Shown: positions 16,166 through 24,521 of the stretch, in pieces
Layout of the letters: each line of letters opens with the position of its first letter
Numbering within the stretch: position 1 is the first letter of the stretch
Origin: UBA6181 sp016934015
Lineage (GTDB): Bacteria > Bacillota_I > Bacilli_A > Acholeplasmatales > Acholeplasmataceae
DNA length: 29,157 bases
Assembly: GCA_036584525.1 (NCBI GenBank)
Contig: JAZHDG010000015.1
Span: 1-29,157 of the forward strand
Direction of reading: 5' to 3'
Notes under the pieces: model-generated
What the model was told of the DNA's origin: nothing
The model's database searches: none
Seen by the model: only the letters and a program-made list of their open reading frames with translations
Program-made: the position numbers and the translations under genes

Positions 16166-16357
16166 ATGGAAGAATTAATTGGACAAAAAGTCAAAATTAC
16201 ACTTAATGCATCATCAGGATTTATAACTTATGTAGGCAAAATTATTCGATCACTCGAACAATTTCTTTTGATTGATACAACAATAGGACCTATTTACATT
16301 AGTTATGCGGCAGTCAAAACAATTCAAGTATTAGGTGATCATCATGAAGAAAAATAA
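16166..16357 (+). CDS. Small unknown protein (63 aa) heading the potassium operon
   Basis: The 63-residue protein starts behind a strong AAAGGAGG site and overlaps the next gene. Its alternating hydrophobic strands (QKVKITLNAS, FITYVGKIIR, FLLIDT, PIYISYAAVKTIQVL) suggest a small beta barrel of SH3 or Sm type. I do not recognise a family with confidence. Its place at the head of a TrkA-TrkH operon suggests a part in potassium uptake or in control of the operon. Confidence 0.65.
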   Translation: MEELIGQKVKITLNASSGFITYVGKIIRSLEQFLLIDTTIGPIYISYAAVKTIQVLGDHHEEK

Positions 16358-16778
16358 AAGTGTGGTCATTGGTTCTGGTCGTTTAGGTGCGAGTATTGCA
16401 GCTATGTTATCTGATTTGGGTAATGATGTGGTCATCATTGATAAAGATGATACATCATTTAGAAAACTCGCTGATACATTTAGTGGTTATGATGTCATTG
16501 GGGATGCAACTGATTTATCGATATTGGAAAATGAAGCTTTAATTAGAGAAGCGAAAGAAGTAATTATCACGACAGATAGCGATAATGTGAATCTTTTTAT
16601 TGCGCACCTTTGCTTCAATATTATTGACGTTCCAAACATTTATGTCAGATTTTCTGATACTGATAAAGGAAAGCTCATTGAAAATACAACGATTAAAGCG
16701 ATTTATCCGTTTATTTTATCGATTGATGAATTTATGAATATGCGTGAGGTGAGTCATCATGAAAATAGTCATCGCTAA
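16344..16778 (+). CDS. TrkA-like potassium channel subunit, N-domain only
   Basis: The 144-residue protein is a single RCK/TrkA-N Rossmann domain: VVIGSGRLGASIA gives GxGxxG, and Asp in VVIIDKDD is the NAD-binding acid. DVIGDATDLSIL and EVIITTDSDNVN follow as usual. There is no TrkA-C domain. I chose the ATG at 16344 with AGGTGA six bases upstream, rather than a GTG at 16335. It overlaps the small gene before it and the second TrkA gene after it. TrkA proteins gate the TrkH channel in response to nucleotides. The two separate genes together correspond to the tandem RCK domains that E. coli TrkA carries in one chain. Confidence 0.85.
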   Translation: MKKNKSVVIGSGRLGASIAAMLSDLGNDVVIIDKDDTSFRKLADTFSGYDVIGDATDLSILENEALIREAKEVIITTDSDNVNLFIAHLCFNIIDVPNIYVRFSDTDKGKLIENTTIKAIYPFILSIDEFMNMREVSHHENSHR

Positions 16779-17436
16779 CGGTACACATGAAGCAGATTTT
16801 ATAATCAAGAAATTCAAGAAAGAAAAGCATCAAATGATTGTTATTAATAATGATAAGGATTTTGGTAGTTACATTAGCAGCTCAAACCGAATACCTGTGA
16901 TTTTTGGGGATCCAACTAAAGCATACGTGCTAGAAGATGCTAATGCATTTAATGCCGATGTGTTTATTGCTCTATCAACAAATGATATAGACAACTATGT
17001 TGCCTGCATGACAGCGAAAAAGTTATTCAATATTCCTCGCGTTGTTAGTATTGTTCGAAACCCTAAACGTGTTGATCTTTTTAAAACCCTAGGGATAGAT
17101 AGCGTGATATGTTCAACTTATTTATTAGGTGAAAGTATTACTTCAGAATCTATCATTGAAGATTTTATAAAGACGATATCTATAGAAAATGAAAAAATAG
17201 TGATTGTAGAATTAATTATTGATAGCGAATGCCTTTTAGTGAATCAGAAAATAAGAGACGCGAGTATCCCACATTTCTTAAATATTAGTTGTATTTATAG
17301 AGACCCAGAAGTCATCATCGCAAATGGTGATACTGTGATATTACCTGATGACAAGCTTGTTATCGTAACTACACCCGAACATCATCAAGAGTCTATTGAT
17401 TTCATACAAAGAAAAGAGATGCCAAATGGATCCTAA
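16759..17436 (+). CDS. TrkA-like subunit with degenerate nucleotide site plus TrkA-C domain
   Basis: The 225-residue protein has a second TrkA-N domain (1-130) followed by a TrkA-C domain (about 140-220: IVELIID...VNQKIRDASIP...IIANGDTVILPDDKLVIV). The dinucleotide loop reads ANGTHEADFI and lacks the GxGxxG glycines, so this half may not bind nucleotide. The ATG follows GAGGTG. It overlaps the first TrkA gene by 20 bases and TrkH by 11. The split pair probably assembles into one hetero-oligomeric ring below TrkH. Confidence 0.85.
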   Translation: MKIVIANGTHEADFIIKKFKKEKHQMIVINNDKDFGSYISSSNRIPVIFGDPTKAYVLEDANAFNADVFIALSTNDIDNYVACMTAKKLFNIPRVVSIVRNPKRVDLFKTLGIDSVICSTYLLGESITSESIIEDFIKTISIENEKIVIVELIIDSECLLVNQKIRDASIPHFLNISCIYRDPEVIIANGDTVILPDDKLVIVTTPEHHQESIDFIQRKEMPNGS

Positions 17437-18922
17437 GAAAATAATATCTGGATATCCTTTAATATTAGGATATCTTGGTTATTTCATCATGATGATAGGA
17501 TTAATTAATCTTCTGCCTTTATTAACTATTTTGTTTTATCCAGAAGATGCATCTGAATCTAAGTATTTCATCATACCAGGTGTGGTTGCTATTATCGTGG
17601 GTTATCTTTTATCTCTAATTTTAAGAGGAAAAGACACATCTAAACTCGAAAGACATCAAGATATTTTATTGATATTTTTGATTTGGATTTTTGCAATTAT
17701 CATATCAGCTTTCCCGTTTATTCTTAGTGGGAATTATAATTTTACACAAGCTATTTTTGAATCAACAAGTGGTTATTCAACAACAGGTTTATCTGTTGTT
17801 GACGTATCGATCACATCCAAAACATTTTTATTATTTCGAAGTCTGCTACAATTTTTTGGTGGTGTAGGGTTAGTTTTAGTGTTAACTTCCGCAATTTCAG
17901 ACAAATACGGAATGAAATTATATTTTGCAGAAGGGCATAATGATAAATTATTACCTAATTTAGCGAAATCAGCACGGTTGATTCTTTCCATTTATATTTT
18001 ATATATCATCATCGGATCGATGATGTATACAGTTTTTGGAATGTCAGTCTTTGATTCGATTAATCATTCAATTGCAAGTTTATCAACGGGTGGTTTTTCA
18101 ACAAAAACTGCTTCAATTGGGCATTATGACAGTTTTCCTATTGAGATTATTACGATGGTATTAATGTTATTAGGAAGCACAAATTTGATTATTCATCTGC
18201 AAATTTTTAAAGCAAAATATAAGAAAGCATTTCATCATAACGAAATGAAACTTTTATTGTTGGTTACCCTCATATTTTTACCAATTATGACACTTTCTTA
18301 TATGAAAAATAGTGGTAATGCTTTATTCGATAGTTTTAGAGTGGGACTATTTCAGTTTGTGAGCGCGATTACTACTACTGGATTTCAAACCGTTGAACAG
18401 TTTACAACATTACCACATATATTGAATTATAGTGTTATAATACTTATGATTATAGGTGGTGGAATTGGATCGACTTCTGGTGGGATCAAACAATATCGCA
18501 TCGCATTATTGCTCAAGAGTTTATACTGGAATATTCGCGATAAAATGTCACATCAACGAACGATTCATACCAATTATATTCAAAAATTTGGAAAAGATTT
18601 CGAAGTTGTAGATGAAGATATTAACAATAATAATTCATTTATTGCACTTTATTTTATGGTGCTTGTCATTGGGACTGTTATATTTTCAATGTATGGGTAC
18701 ACTCTAGAAGAATCATTTTTTGAGTTTTCCTCTGCATTAGGAACGGTTGGATTATCGATTGGTATAATATCCTATCATACAGAACCTGTATTACTCTGGG
18801 TTACAACGTTTGGAATGTTTTTAGGCCGACTTGAATTTTATGTAATTATTATTGCTATTTCTAGATTAGTAATTGATCTGTCAAAAAAGAAGGTACACAA
18901 TGTTAAAAAAAGAGTTGCATAA
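17426..18922 (+). CDS. trkH: TrkH-type potassium uptake channel
   Basis: The 498-residue integral membrane protein carries the four pore-loop repeats of the TrkH/KtrB family: STSGYSTTGLS, ASLSTGGFSTKT, SAITTTGFQT and SALGTVGLSI. Each places its selectivity glycine in the usual position between membrane helices. It imports potassium with TrkA as its gate. An upstream TTG at 17396 is possible, but the ATG at 17426 gives the normal TrkH start. It overlaps the TrkA gene before it and the kinase gene after it, so all are translated in tandem. Confidence 0.93.
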   Translation: MDPKKIISGYPLILGYLGYFIMMIGLINLLPLLTILFYPEDASESKYFIIPGVVAIIVGYLLSLILRGKDTSKLERHQDILLIFLIWIFAIIISAFPFILSGNYNFTQAIFESTSGYSTTGLSVVDVSITSKTFLLFRSLLQFFGGVGLVLVLTSAISDKYGMKLYFAEGHNDKLLPNLAKSARLILSIYILYIIIGSMMYTVFGMSVFDSINHSIASLSTGGFSTKTASIGHYDSFPIEIITMVLMLLGSTNLIIHLQIFKAKYKKAFHHNEMKLLLLVTLIFLPIMTLSYMKNSGNALFDSFRVGLFQFVSAITTTGFQTVEQFTTLPHILNYSVIILMIIGGGIGSTSGGIKQYRIALLLKSLYWNIRDKMSHQRTIHTNYIQKFGKDFEVVDEDINNNNSFIALYFMVLVIGTVIFSMYGYTLEESFFEFSSALGTVGLSIGIISYHTEPVLLWVTTFGMFLGRLEFYVIIIAISRLVIDLSKKKVHNVKKRVA

Positions 18923-20387
18923 ATATTTATTTTTGATTGCTGTTTTAGTCTTATCAACATTATTATCATTTGCATTTGAGCAATTTGAGCTGAGAAGAGA
19001 AAATATTTTACTCATTTATGTTGCATCAATTATGCTCATCATTGTCGAGACGAGAAAAGTAATTTTCGGTGTAATCTCAACGTTTATTTTGGTTTTTATT
19101 TTTAATTTCTTTTTTACTGAACCAAAATACACCATCATTATAGATGATGGAAATTACATCGTTACACTTATAATTTTTATGATTGCAATTTTCATTTTAG
19201 GAACGTTAACTACTTCGTTGAGAAAACAAATCGTTTCATCAGAAGATAATGCTAAAAAAATTGATTTGCTTTATCGAATAAGCAAGGAATTATTATATGC
19301 AAGTACAATCAATGACATTTTTAAGATTGAAATTAAACACCTTAAAGATAATCTAGGAAGAAAGATGTTATTCCATTTCCCTTATCAAAAATTAACTTAT
19401 GGTGATAAAGACATTGAAATTGAGCATTTATCAAAAGAAATAAATTATGCGATTGATTATCAAGTAATCTGTGGAAAAAATCAGAATAAGTATGCTGATT
19501 TAACGGCGATTATTTTTCCAATCATTAGTAAAAAAAATATGTCCGGTGTATTATTAGTGGATGCTTCTGAAAATGTATTGAATCGTCATGAGGTCGAATT
19601 TATTCAAACGACTCTCTTACAAATGCTCACAGCAATAGAACGTGAAAAAATATCAGAAGAACAAGAAAATATACGTGTACAAATGGAGAAAGAACGACTA
19701 AAGAGTGTTCTTCTCCGTAGTATTTCTCATGATTTAAGAACTCCATTAACGACTTTACAAACTGGGACTTCATTTTTATATGATAGTTTTGAAAAAATTG
19801 ATGAAAAGATGATGAGAAGTCTTTTACTTGATATTAATAATGAAACAAGTCGCCTTGCTGAGTTTGTTGAAAATGTATTAAATATGACTAAACTTCAAGC
19901 AAATCAACTCATATTACATCCATCGAATGAACTCATTGATGATATATTTAATGATTTATACCAAAGATTAATGAAACGACTAGGTGAACATCAATTGATA
20001 TTTGAAGATCCAAATCAATTTGATACAGTTTATGCTGATATTCCATTGCTTATTCAAGTATTTACAAACTTAATTGATAATGCGTTACATCATACTTTTG
20101 AGGATTCAACAATTTATGTTTCTTATGAAAAAACGAAAACTGATGTGATCTTTAAAATTGAAGATAATGGTGGAGGAATTCAAAAAGAATATATTGATCA
20201 TATTTTTGAAGATTTCGTCGGATTTGATTTTAAAAAGGGTGATACAAATCGTGGAATTGGCCTTGGTTTAAGTATTTGTAAGGCCATTGTTGAAGCACAT
20301 GGTGGAAAAATAAAAGCAATCAATAACAATCAAAATGGCGCATCATTTATTTTTAATATTCCTTTGGTTGGAGGTAAGATGTCATGA
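18900..20387 (+). CDS. KdpD-like sensor histidine kinase (short form)
   Basis: The 495-residue protein starts with four closely spaced membrane helices (about residues 8-110, with FFFTEPKYT between the third and fourth). This is the DUF4118 membrane module of KdpD. A GAF-like region, a HisKA helix with ISHDLRTPL (His277), an N-box NLIDNALHH, DNGGGI and GIGLGLSI complete the kinase. The large N-terminal KdpD and universal-stress domains of classical KdpD are absent. The ATG at 18900 follows AAGAAGG and lies within the end of trkH; an upstream TTG at 18873 is less likely. It probably senses potassium or ionic state and controls this operon; no KdpFABC genes are in the window. Confidence 0.88.
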   Translation: MLKKELHKYLFLIAVLVLSTLLSFAFEQFELRRENILLIYVASIMLIIVETRKVIFGVISTFILVFIFNFFFTEPKYTIIIDDGNYIVTLIIFMIAIFILGTLTTSLRKQIVSSEDNAKKIDLLYRISKELLYASTINDIFKIEIKHLKDNLGRKMLFHFPYQKLTYGDKDIEIEHLSKEINYAIDYQVICGKNQNKYADLTAIIFPIISKKNMSGVLLVDASENVLNRHEVEFIQTTLLQMLTAIEREKISEEQENIRVQMEKERLKSVLLRSISHDLRTPLTTLQTGTSFLYDSFEKIDEKMMRSLLLDINNETSRLAEFVENVLNMTKLQANQLILHPSNELIDDIFNDLYQRLMKRLGEHQLIFEDPNQFDTVYADIPLLIQVFTNLIDNALHHTFEDSTIYVSYEKTKTDVIFKIEDNGGGIQKEYIDHIFEDFVGFDFKKGDTNRGIGLGLSICKAIVEAHGGKIKAINNNQNGASFIFNIPLVGGKMS

Positions 20388-21070
20388 TATCTGAAAAGCA
20401 TATTTTGATTATCGAAGATGACAAGGTCATTTTAAAATTTATGAAATTAGCTTTAGAAACTAATGGATATCAAGTCACTGGAACTGATCAAGGATCAATC
20501 GGTCTTAATATATTAATTAATCAAAATCCTGATCTTATATTATTAGATCTAGGACTACCAGATATAGATGGAGTCCAAGTCATTGAAGAAGTTCGAAAGG
20601 TTAAAACTACACCAATTATTGTCATCTCAGCGAGAGGTAGAGAGAATGATAAAGTTTTAGCACTTGATAGTGGTGCTAATGATTACATTACAAAACCTTT
20701 TAATATTGGTGAAGTTATAGCGAGAGTTCGAGTCGCTTTAAGAAATCAAGAACAAACGATAGAAAACAAACAATTCACATACAAAGATTTATTTGTTGAT
20801 AGTGATAAACGGATTGTAAAAGTTGCTGATCAAACATTACATCTAACTCCGATTGAATATAAATTACTTGAACTTTTGATAATTCATCAAGGGAAAGTTT
20901 TGACCCATAGTTTTATTCAACAAAAAATATGGGGGTATCAAACTCAAGATGATTATCAATCACTTCGAGTTTTTATGGCATCCATTCGTAAAAAAATCCA
21001 TAGTATAAAAAAAGATTCTCAATATATATTAACTGAAGTTGGTGTTGGTTATCGATTTATCGATGAATAA
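20384..21070 (+). CDS. KdpE-like response regulator (OmpR family)
   Basis: The 228-residue protein has a receiver with Glu11/Asp12 in IIEDDK, phospho-acceptor Asp55 in LILLDLGLPDIDG and the lysine in NDYITKPF, then an OmpR-type winged helix (LTPIEYKLLELL, LRVFMASIRKKI, TEVGVGYRF). It overlaps the kinase gene by 4 bases, so the two are partners. Its place at the end of the trk genes suggests that it switches on potassium uptake. Its DNA target cannot be read from the sequence. Confidence 0.9.
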   Translation: MISEKHILIIEDDKVILKFMKLALETNGYQVTGTDQGSIGLNILINQNPDLILLDLGLPDIDGVQVIEEVRKVKTTPIIVISARGRENDKVLALDSGANDYITKPFNIGEVIARVRVALRNQEQTIENKQFTYKDLFVDSDKRIVKVADQTLHLTPIEYKLLELLIIHQGKVLTHSFIQQKIWGYQTQDDYQSLRVFMASIRKKIHSIKKDSQYILTEVGVGYRFIDE

Positions 21071-21085
21071 AAATAATTAAATTTA

Positions 21086-21093
21086 AAAGGATG
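21086..21093 (+). promoter_or_regulatory. Ribosome binding site deciding the amidohydrolase start
   Basis: AAAAGGAT spans the ATG at 21091, leaving that codon without spacing, but is 9 bases from the TTG at 21103. This favours the TTG, which also gives the family-typical MKLWKNG beginning. Confidence 0.5.
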
Positions 21094-21102
21094 GGACTCA
21101 CA

Positions 21103-22563
21103 TTGAAATTATGGAAAAATGGGACATTTTATACAATGTTAAACCAAATAAGTCATGTAAATCAGGTAATGACAAACAATGGAGTGATTATTGCAATCGA
21201 TGAGGATGTAAAATTATATGAACCATCAGAAGTGATTGACCTTAAGGGCGGTTTTGTATTCCCAGGATTTAATGATAATCACATGCATCTTTTGGGGTAT
21301 GGCAAAAGTCTTTTTTCTTTAAATGTCCATATGAATACATCTAAACATGAAGTATTAAGCCAGATTAAAGAACATTTTCATGATGAGTTATTACGTGTTG
21401 TAGGATATCTGAATGTTGGGATTACAAAAGAAGATTTAGATTTGATATCGAAAGATCAAGTTATTATATTACGACACAATGATTTTCATAGTTTTACAGT
21501 AAACTCTTACGCTTTAAATCTTTTAGGAATTCATCATGAAAACGGCATTATGATTGAACTCGAGGCACAACCTTTTGAAAAATTATGGGCTCAAGAATCG
21601 GATGAAGAACTTAGATTAAAAACGAAAAAGAGTATTGAAACTTTACATCAATTTGGTATAACATCCATCGTTACCGATGATTTATCTTATTATGCTAGTT
21701 ATTTAGATACATTAAAAATTATTAATGATACGACGAGAGAAAATCCTTTGCGTGCTAATCTCCTAGTCCATCATCAAGTTTTAAATGATTATGCAAAAGA
21801 TTTATATCGTCAGCATATGAATAATCCATACCTATCTTTTGATTGGGTTAAAGTTTTTTATGATGGCACATTATCCTCTAAAACGGCTTATCTTATCGAT
21901 CCTTACAAACATGAGAATCATCATGGATACTCGATGGGACAGGAAAACTTTGAGTATATTTTAAATCAAGCTCGCAAAAATAATCTAGGCATCGCAGTGC
22001 ATACCATTGGTGATCAAGCATTGAAAGAAGTGGTTGAATCATTAAAGAAATATCCGCCTGCAAAAGGATTTTATGATCGAATTATTCATGCATCTTTAGC
22101 GAATAAAGAGATTATTAACATGATGAAAGGTATGCCAATTTTCCTAGATATTCAATCCCAGTTTATTTCTAGTGATCTTCCAAGAGTTTTAAATCTATTT
22201 GATGATGTACCTATGATTTATCCATTAAAATCATATGTTGATCATGGCATCGTGACGGTAGGTAGTTCAGATGCTCCAATTGAGATACCAAATCCATTAC
22301 TCGGTATTGCAATTTCTGAATCTAGAGAAATTAATCATGTCATTTATCAAAAAGATGAAAGATTGTCACGTTATGAAAGTGTGAAACTCTATACAAAAGA
22401 TGGAATTTTAGATCGAGAAGTGAAACGTGGACATATTGATGTTGGCTATTTGGCTGATTTTACCGTATTCGATAAGGATTTGTTAAATTGTTCACATAAA
22501 GATCTTTTAGATGCTCAAGTTTATATGACTATTGTTGACGAAAAGGTTGTCTATCAAAAATAA
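21103..22563 (+). CDS. YtcJ-like metal-dependent amidohydrolase
   Basis: The 486-residue protein matches the amidohydrolase_3 family. The N-terminal strand KLWKNGTFYTM and FPGFNDNHMHL carry the HxH metal motif. VKVFYDGTLSSKTAYL, AVHTIGDQALKEVV with a metal histidine, IIHASL and SSDAPIEIPNPLLGI follow, and 'GYLADFTVFDKDLL' closes the beta sandwich. Members hydrolyse amides or imidates such as N-substituted formamides; the substrate is unknown. The start is taken as TTG because of the ribosome binding site position; ATG at 21091 would add four residues. It follows the response regulator by a short gap without a visible terminator. Confidence 0.85.
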   Translation: MKLWKNGTFYTMLNQISHVNQVMTNNGVIIAIDEDVKLYEPSEVIDLKGGFVFPGFNDNHMHLLGYGKSLFSLNVHMNTSKHEVLSQIKEHFHDELLRVVGYLNVGITKEDLDLISKDQVIILRHNDFHSFTVNSYALNLLGIHHENGIMIELEAQPFEKLWAQESDEELRLKTKKSIETLHQFGITSIVTDDLSYYASYLDTLKIINDTTRENPLRANLLVHHQVLNDYAKDLYRQHMNNPYLSFDWVKVFYDGTLSSKTAYLIDPYKHENHHGYSMGQENFEYILNQARKNNLGIAVHTIGDQALKEVVESLKKYPPAKGFYDRIIHASLANKEIINMMKGMPIFLDIQSQFISSDLPRVLNLFDDVPMIYPLKSYVDHGIVTVGSSDAPIEIPNPLLGIAISESREINHVIYQKDERLSRYESVKLYTKDGILDREVKRGHIDVGYLADFTVFDKDLLNCSHKDLLDAQVYMTIVDEKVVYQK

Positions 22564-22578
22564 ACCACAGGAGAAATC

Positions 22579-22974
22579 ATGAAGACTATCGCAATCATAT
22601 CATTTACAATCGTCTTGATTTCCTTCTGGATGATACAATCCTTTATACTTAAATCTATTCATTCCAATCAAATTGAGCAGGCGAAAAAACTGAGTTGGAT
22701 CAGTCTAATTGTCATGGTGGTTGGAACTTATGTGGTTTTGATTTATATACCCCATTATTTAAATCAAGACTCTTTTTCATCTGATTTAAATGAGATTCAA
22801 AATGCAATCTTTATCATTTATTTAGTCTGTATGTTTATCTATCAATTTTTTGAATCTTATCATTTGAGAAGGATAGATAGAAAAATTGGTATTGTTGGTT
22901 ATATACCTTTTATTTCAAGAGCTATCTCAATTCTTTTTATGTTGGGATATTTAGCGATATATACCCTTCCTTAA
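22579..22974 (+). CDS. Small integral membrane protein, unknown function
   Basis: The 131-residue protein has four likely membrane helices: about 3-22, 40-58, 76-93 and 108-129. It resembles nothing I recognise. The ATG follows ACAGGAGA and lies 15 bases after the amidohydrolase stop, so the two are probably cotranscribed. A small hairpin after the stop has no T-run. Confidence 0.75.
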   Translation: MKTIAIISFTIVLISFWMIQSFILKSIHSNQIEQAKKLSWISLIVMVVGTYVVLIYIPHYLNQDSFSSDLNEIQNAIFIIYLVCMFIYQFFESYHLRRIDRKIGIVGYIPFISRAISILFMLGYLAIYTLP

Positions 22975-23046
22975 ATCACTTTTAAAACAGAGTGATTCAT
23001 GTTATGATAATAAAGACAAAGGAATCAAGTATAGAGGAGTATATCA

Positions 23047-23448
23047 ATGAAAACAGACAATATTACCTTATCATTTCAACAAGGGTTTAAAGGAACTTTA
23101 GAATCACCAACATCTAAGATAAATATTGGTGACAATGAAAATGGAATCCAACCTTACCACATGTTATATGGAGCTTTAGGATCATGTTTTTACGCAACCT
23201 TTCTAAGTGTATCTGAAAAAATGCGTTTGACATTTTCAAAAGCAACCGTTGAAATTTCCGGAGAAAAGAGAGACGAAACACCAGCAACACTTAAGCATGT
23301 TAAGGTTGAACTAACGATCTATCAACCAAGCCATCAAGAAAAGTTGATTAAGGCAGCTCAAAATGGTGCGAAATTTTGTTCGATTTATACGACTGTTAGT
23401 CAGGTTGCTGAAATGGAATTAGTTGTTTTATTTAAAGAAGAAGTATGA
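23047..23448 (+). CDS. OsmC/Ohr-family protein
   Basis: The 133-residue protein has the two cysteines of the OsmC fold: Cys47 in YGALGSCFYATF and Cys111 in AKFCSIYTTVSQ, at family spacing. Such proteins reduce organic hydroperoxides using a thiol donor in the cytosol. It lacks features that would separate OsmC from Ohr or YhfA types. The start follows AGAGGAG. Its stop overlaps the following Nudix gene by 4 bases, and a TfoX gene follows, so the three form one unit. Confidence 0.88.
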   Translation: MKTDNITLSFQQGFKGTLESPTSKINIGDNENGIQPYHMLYGALGSCFYATFLSVSEKMRLTFSKATVEISGEKRDETPATLKHVKVELTIYQPSHQEKLIKAAQNGAKFCSIYTTVSQVAEMELVVLFKEEV

Positions 23449-24029
23449 ACTATCAAATCGCATTTAAAAATTATGTTCCATTGAATGAACAAGAATTAGC
23501 AGACCAAAAGTTAATTCTTGATTTTATCAATATAAATTCAAATGCTCTTGAACGGACGAATCTTGCAGCCCATGTGACATCATCTGCATTTGTTGTCAAT
23601 GAAAGTATGACAAAGATTCTTTTTGCTTATCATAAAATCTATGATTCATGGGCTTGGGTAGGCGGTCATGCTGATGGGAATCCTGATTTACTTGAAGTTG
23701 CGATGAAAGAAGCGATGGAAGAAACTGGAATCTCAAAAGTAACACCTTTTGATGAAAACATTTTTACGATTGACGTCATTCAAGTGACGAATCATATGAA
23801 GCGCGGGAAGTATATTCCAGACCATTTACATTTAAATGCTGCTTTTTTATTGATTGCAGATGAACATGATTCATTATCTATCAATCACGATGAAAATAGT
23901 GGTGTTGCTTGGTTTGATATCCATGATGTTTTTAATCATGTGAGTGAAAAAAGAATGATCAATGTTTACAAAAAAGCATTTGCTAAAATCGATAATATTA
24001 AGCATCATGTAGATAATCATGAGCACTAA
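23445..24029 (+). CDS. Nudix hydrolase with a variant Nudix box
   Basis: The box reads GHADGNPDLLEVAM then KEAMEETGI: the first Glu of Gx5E is Pro and the Arg of REUxEE is Lys, while the metal-binding EAMEE is kept. The GGHADGNPDLL form recurs in a known Nudix subgroup, so the enzyme may well be active; its substrate is unknown. The flanking WAWVGGHADG and 'HLHLNAAFLL' are also typical of it. It overlaps both the OsmC gene (4 bases) and the TfoX gene (11 bases). Confidence 0.85.
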   Translation: MNYQIAFKNYVPLNEQELADQKLILDFININSNALERTNLAAHVTSSAFVVNESMTKILFAYHKIYDSWAWVGGHADGNPDLLEVAMKEAMEETGISKVTPFDENIFTIDVIQVTNHMKRGKYIPDHLHLNAAFLLIADEHDSLSINHDENSGVAWFDIHDVFNHVSEKRMINVYKKAFAKIDNIKHHVDNHEH

Positions 24030-24339
24030 AAAAGAATATGTCGATTTTGTGATGGAAGTTATCGATGGTGTTGGGGCCATTCGATCTAAAAAAATGTTTG
24101 GTGAATACATGATTTATATCGATGAAAAACCAGCGTTGCTTGTTTGTGACGACACCGTATATGTGAAGATGGTTGATGAACTTTCTCAAGATTTTATCAT
24201 GTGTGATCAAGGATTTCCTTATGAAGGAGCGAAGAAACATTATATTTTAGATGTTGATGATCAAGGTCAGACAAAACATCTCATTCGTCTTTTATTACCT
24301 TATTTGAAAATACCAAAACGACATCAAAAAGATTCTTAG
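24019..24339 (+). CDS. TfoX N-terminal domain protein
   Basis: The 106-residue protein matches the TfoX/Sxy N-terminal domain: DFVMEVIDGVGAIRSKKMFGEYMIYIDEKP and a C-terminal 'YEGAKKHYILD'. In gamma-proteobacteria Sxy helps activate competence genes, but single-domain versions like this are common elsewhere with no known role. The ATG lies inside the end of the Nudix gene. Its TAG stop is in the loop of a terminator. Confidence 0.85.
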   Translation: MSTKKEYVDFVMEVIDGVGAIRSKKMFGEYMIYIDEKPALLVCDDTVYVKMVDELSQDFIMCDQGFPYEGAKKHYILDVDDQGQTKHLIRLLLPYLKIPKRHQKDS

Positions 24340-24354
24340 ATTGAATCTTTTTTT
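24326..24354 (+). terminator. Rho-independent terminator after the TfoX gene
   Basis: AAAAAGATTC pairs with GAATCTTTTT around a 7-base loop holding the TAG stop (24337-24339), followed by more T residues. The A/T arms could also work on the minus strand. Confidence 0.8.
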
Positions 24355-24380
24355 ATGTTCTTAATTAAGACGAGTTAGTC

Positions 24381-24409
24381 TTTACAATAAAGCGCTTTCA
24401 TACTATAAT
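24381..24409 (+). promoter_or_regulatory. Sigma-A type promoter of the PEP carboxykinase gene
   Basis: TTTACA (24381-24386), a 17-base spacer and a perfect TATAAT (24404-24409). Transcription would be expected to begin near 24416, leaving a leader of about 105 bases. Confidence 0.85.
24386..24401 (+). promoter_or_regulatory. cre-like catabolite-repression operator (CcpA type)
   Basis: AATAAAGCGCTTTCAT matches 14 of the 16 positions of the cre consensus WTGNAARCGNWWWCAW, with a perfect AAAGCGCTTT palindrome at its core. It lies between the -35 and -10 boxes, where a bound repressor would block polymerase. Repression of PEP carboxykinase when sugar is present makes biological sense. Confidence 0.65.
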
Positions 24410-24415
24410 AGAAGT

Positions 24416-24466
24416 ATGAGAAAACAACTTTATAATATCATCAACAACTTTTATAAATTGAGATAA
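24416..24466 (+). CDS. Possible 16-residue leader peptide
   Basis: An ATG at about the predicted transcription start opens a 16-codon frame (MRKQLYNIINNFYKLR) ending in TAA before the terminator-like stem. It covers both alternative 5' arms of that stem. No ribosome binding site is possible on such a short leader, so it would need leaderless translation. It may be chance. Confidence 0.25.
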   Translation: MRKQLYNIINNFYKLR

Positions 24467-24498
24467 TTTCAGCCAAAAAGAGGTTGTTTTTTGTTTTT
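24421..24498 (+). promoter_or_regulatory. Leader stem resembling a conditional terminator
   Basis: The 3' arm AAGAGGTTGTT (24478-24488) runs into TTTTGTTTTT. It can pair with either of two similar upstream arms: AAAACAACTTT (24421-24431) or AACAACTTTT (24443-24452). Pairings run to 10-11 base pairs, counting G-U pairs. The stem lies wholly between promoter and start codon, so any termination here would control PEP carboxykinase. Confidence 0.45.
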
Positions 24499-24513
24499 AT
24501 AAAGCGCTATAAG
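24498..24513 (+). promoter_or_regulatory. Second, weaker cre-like element near the start codon
   Basis: TATAAAGCGCTATAAG repeats the AAAGCGCT core of the promoter site and fits about 13 of 16 cre positions. It overlaps the ribosome binding site region, where a bound repressor could act as a roadblock. Confidence 0.35.
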
Positions 24514-24521
24514 GAGGGCAC

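Noticed and set aside
22974..22995. Hairpin AATCACT/AGTGATT after the small membrane protein gene
   Set aside because: The stem is real but no T-run follows, so I do not call it a terminator.
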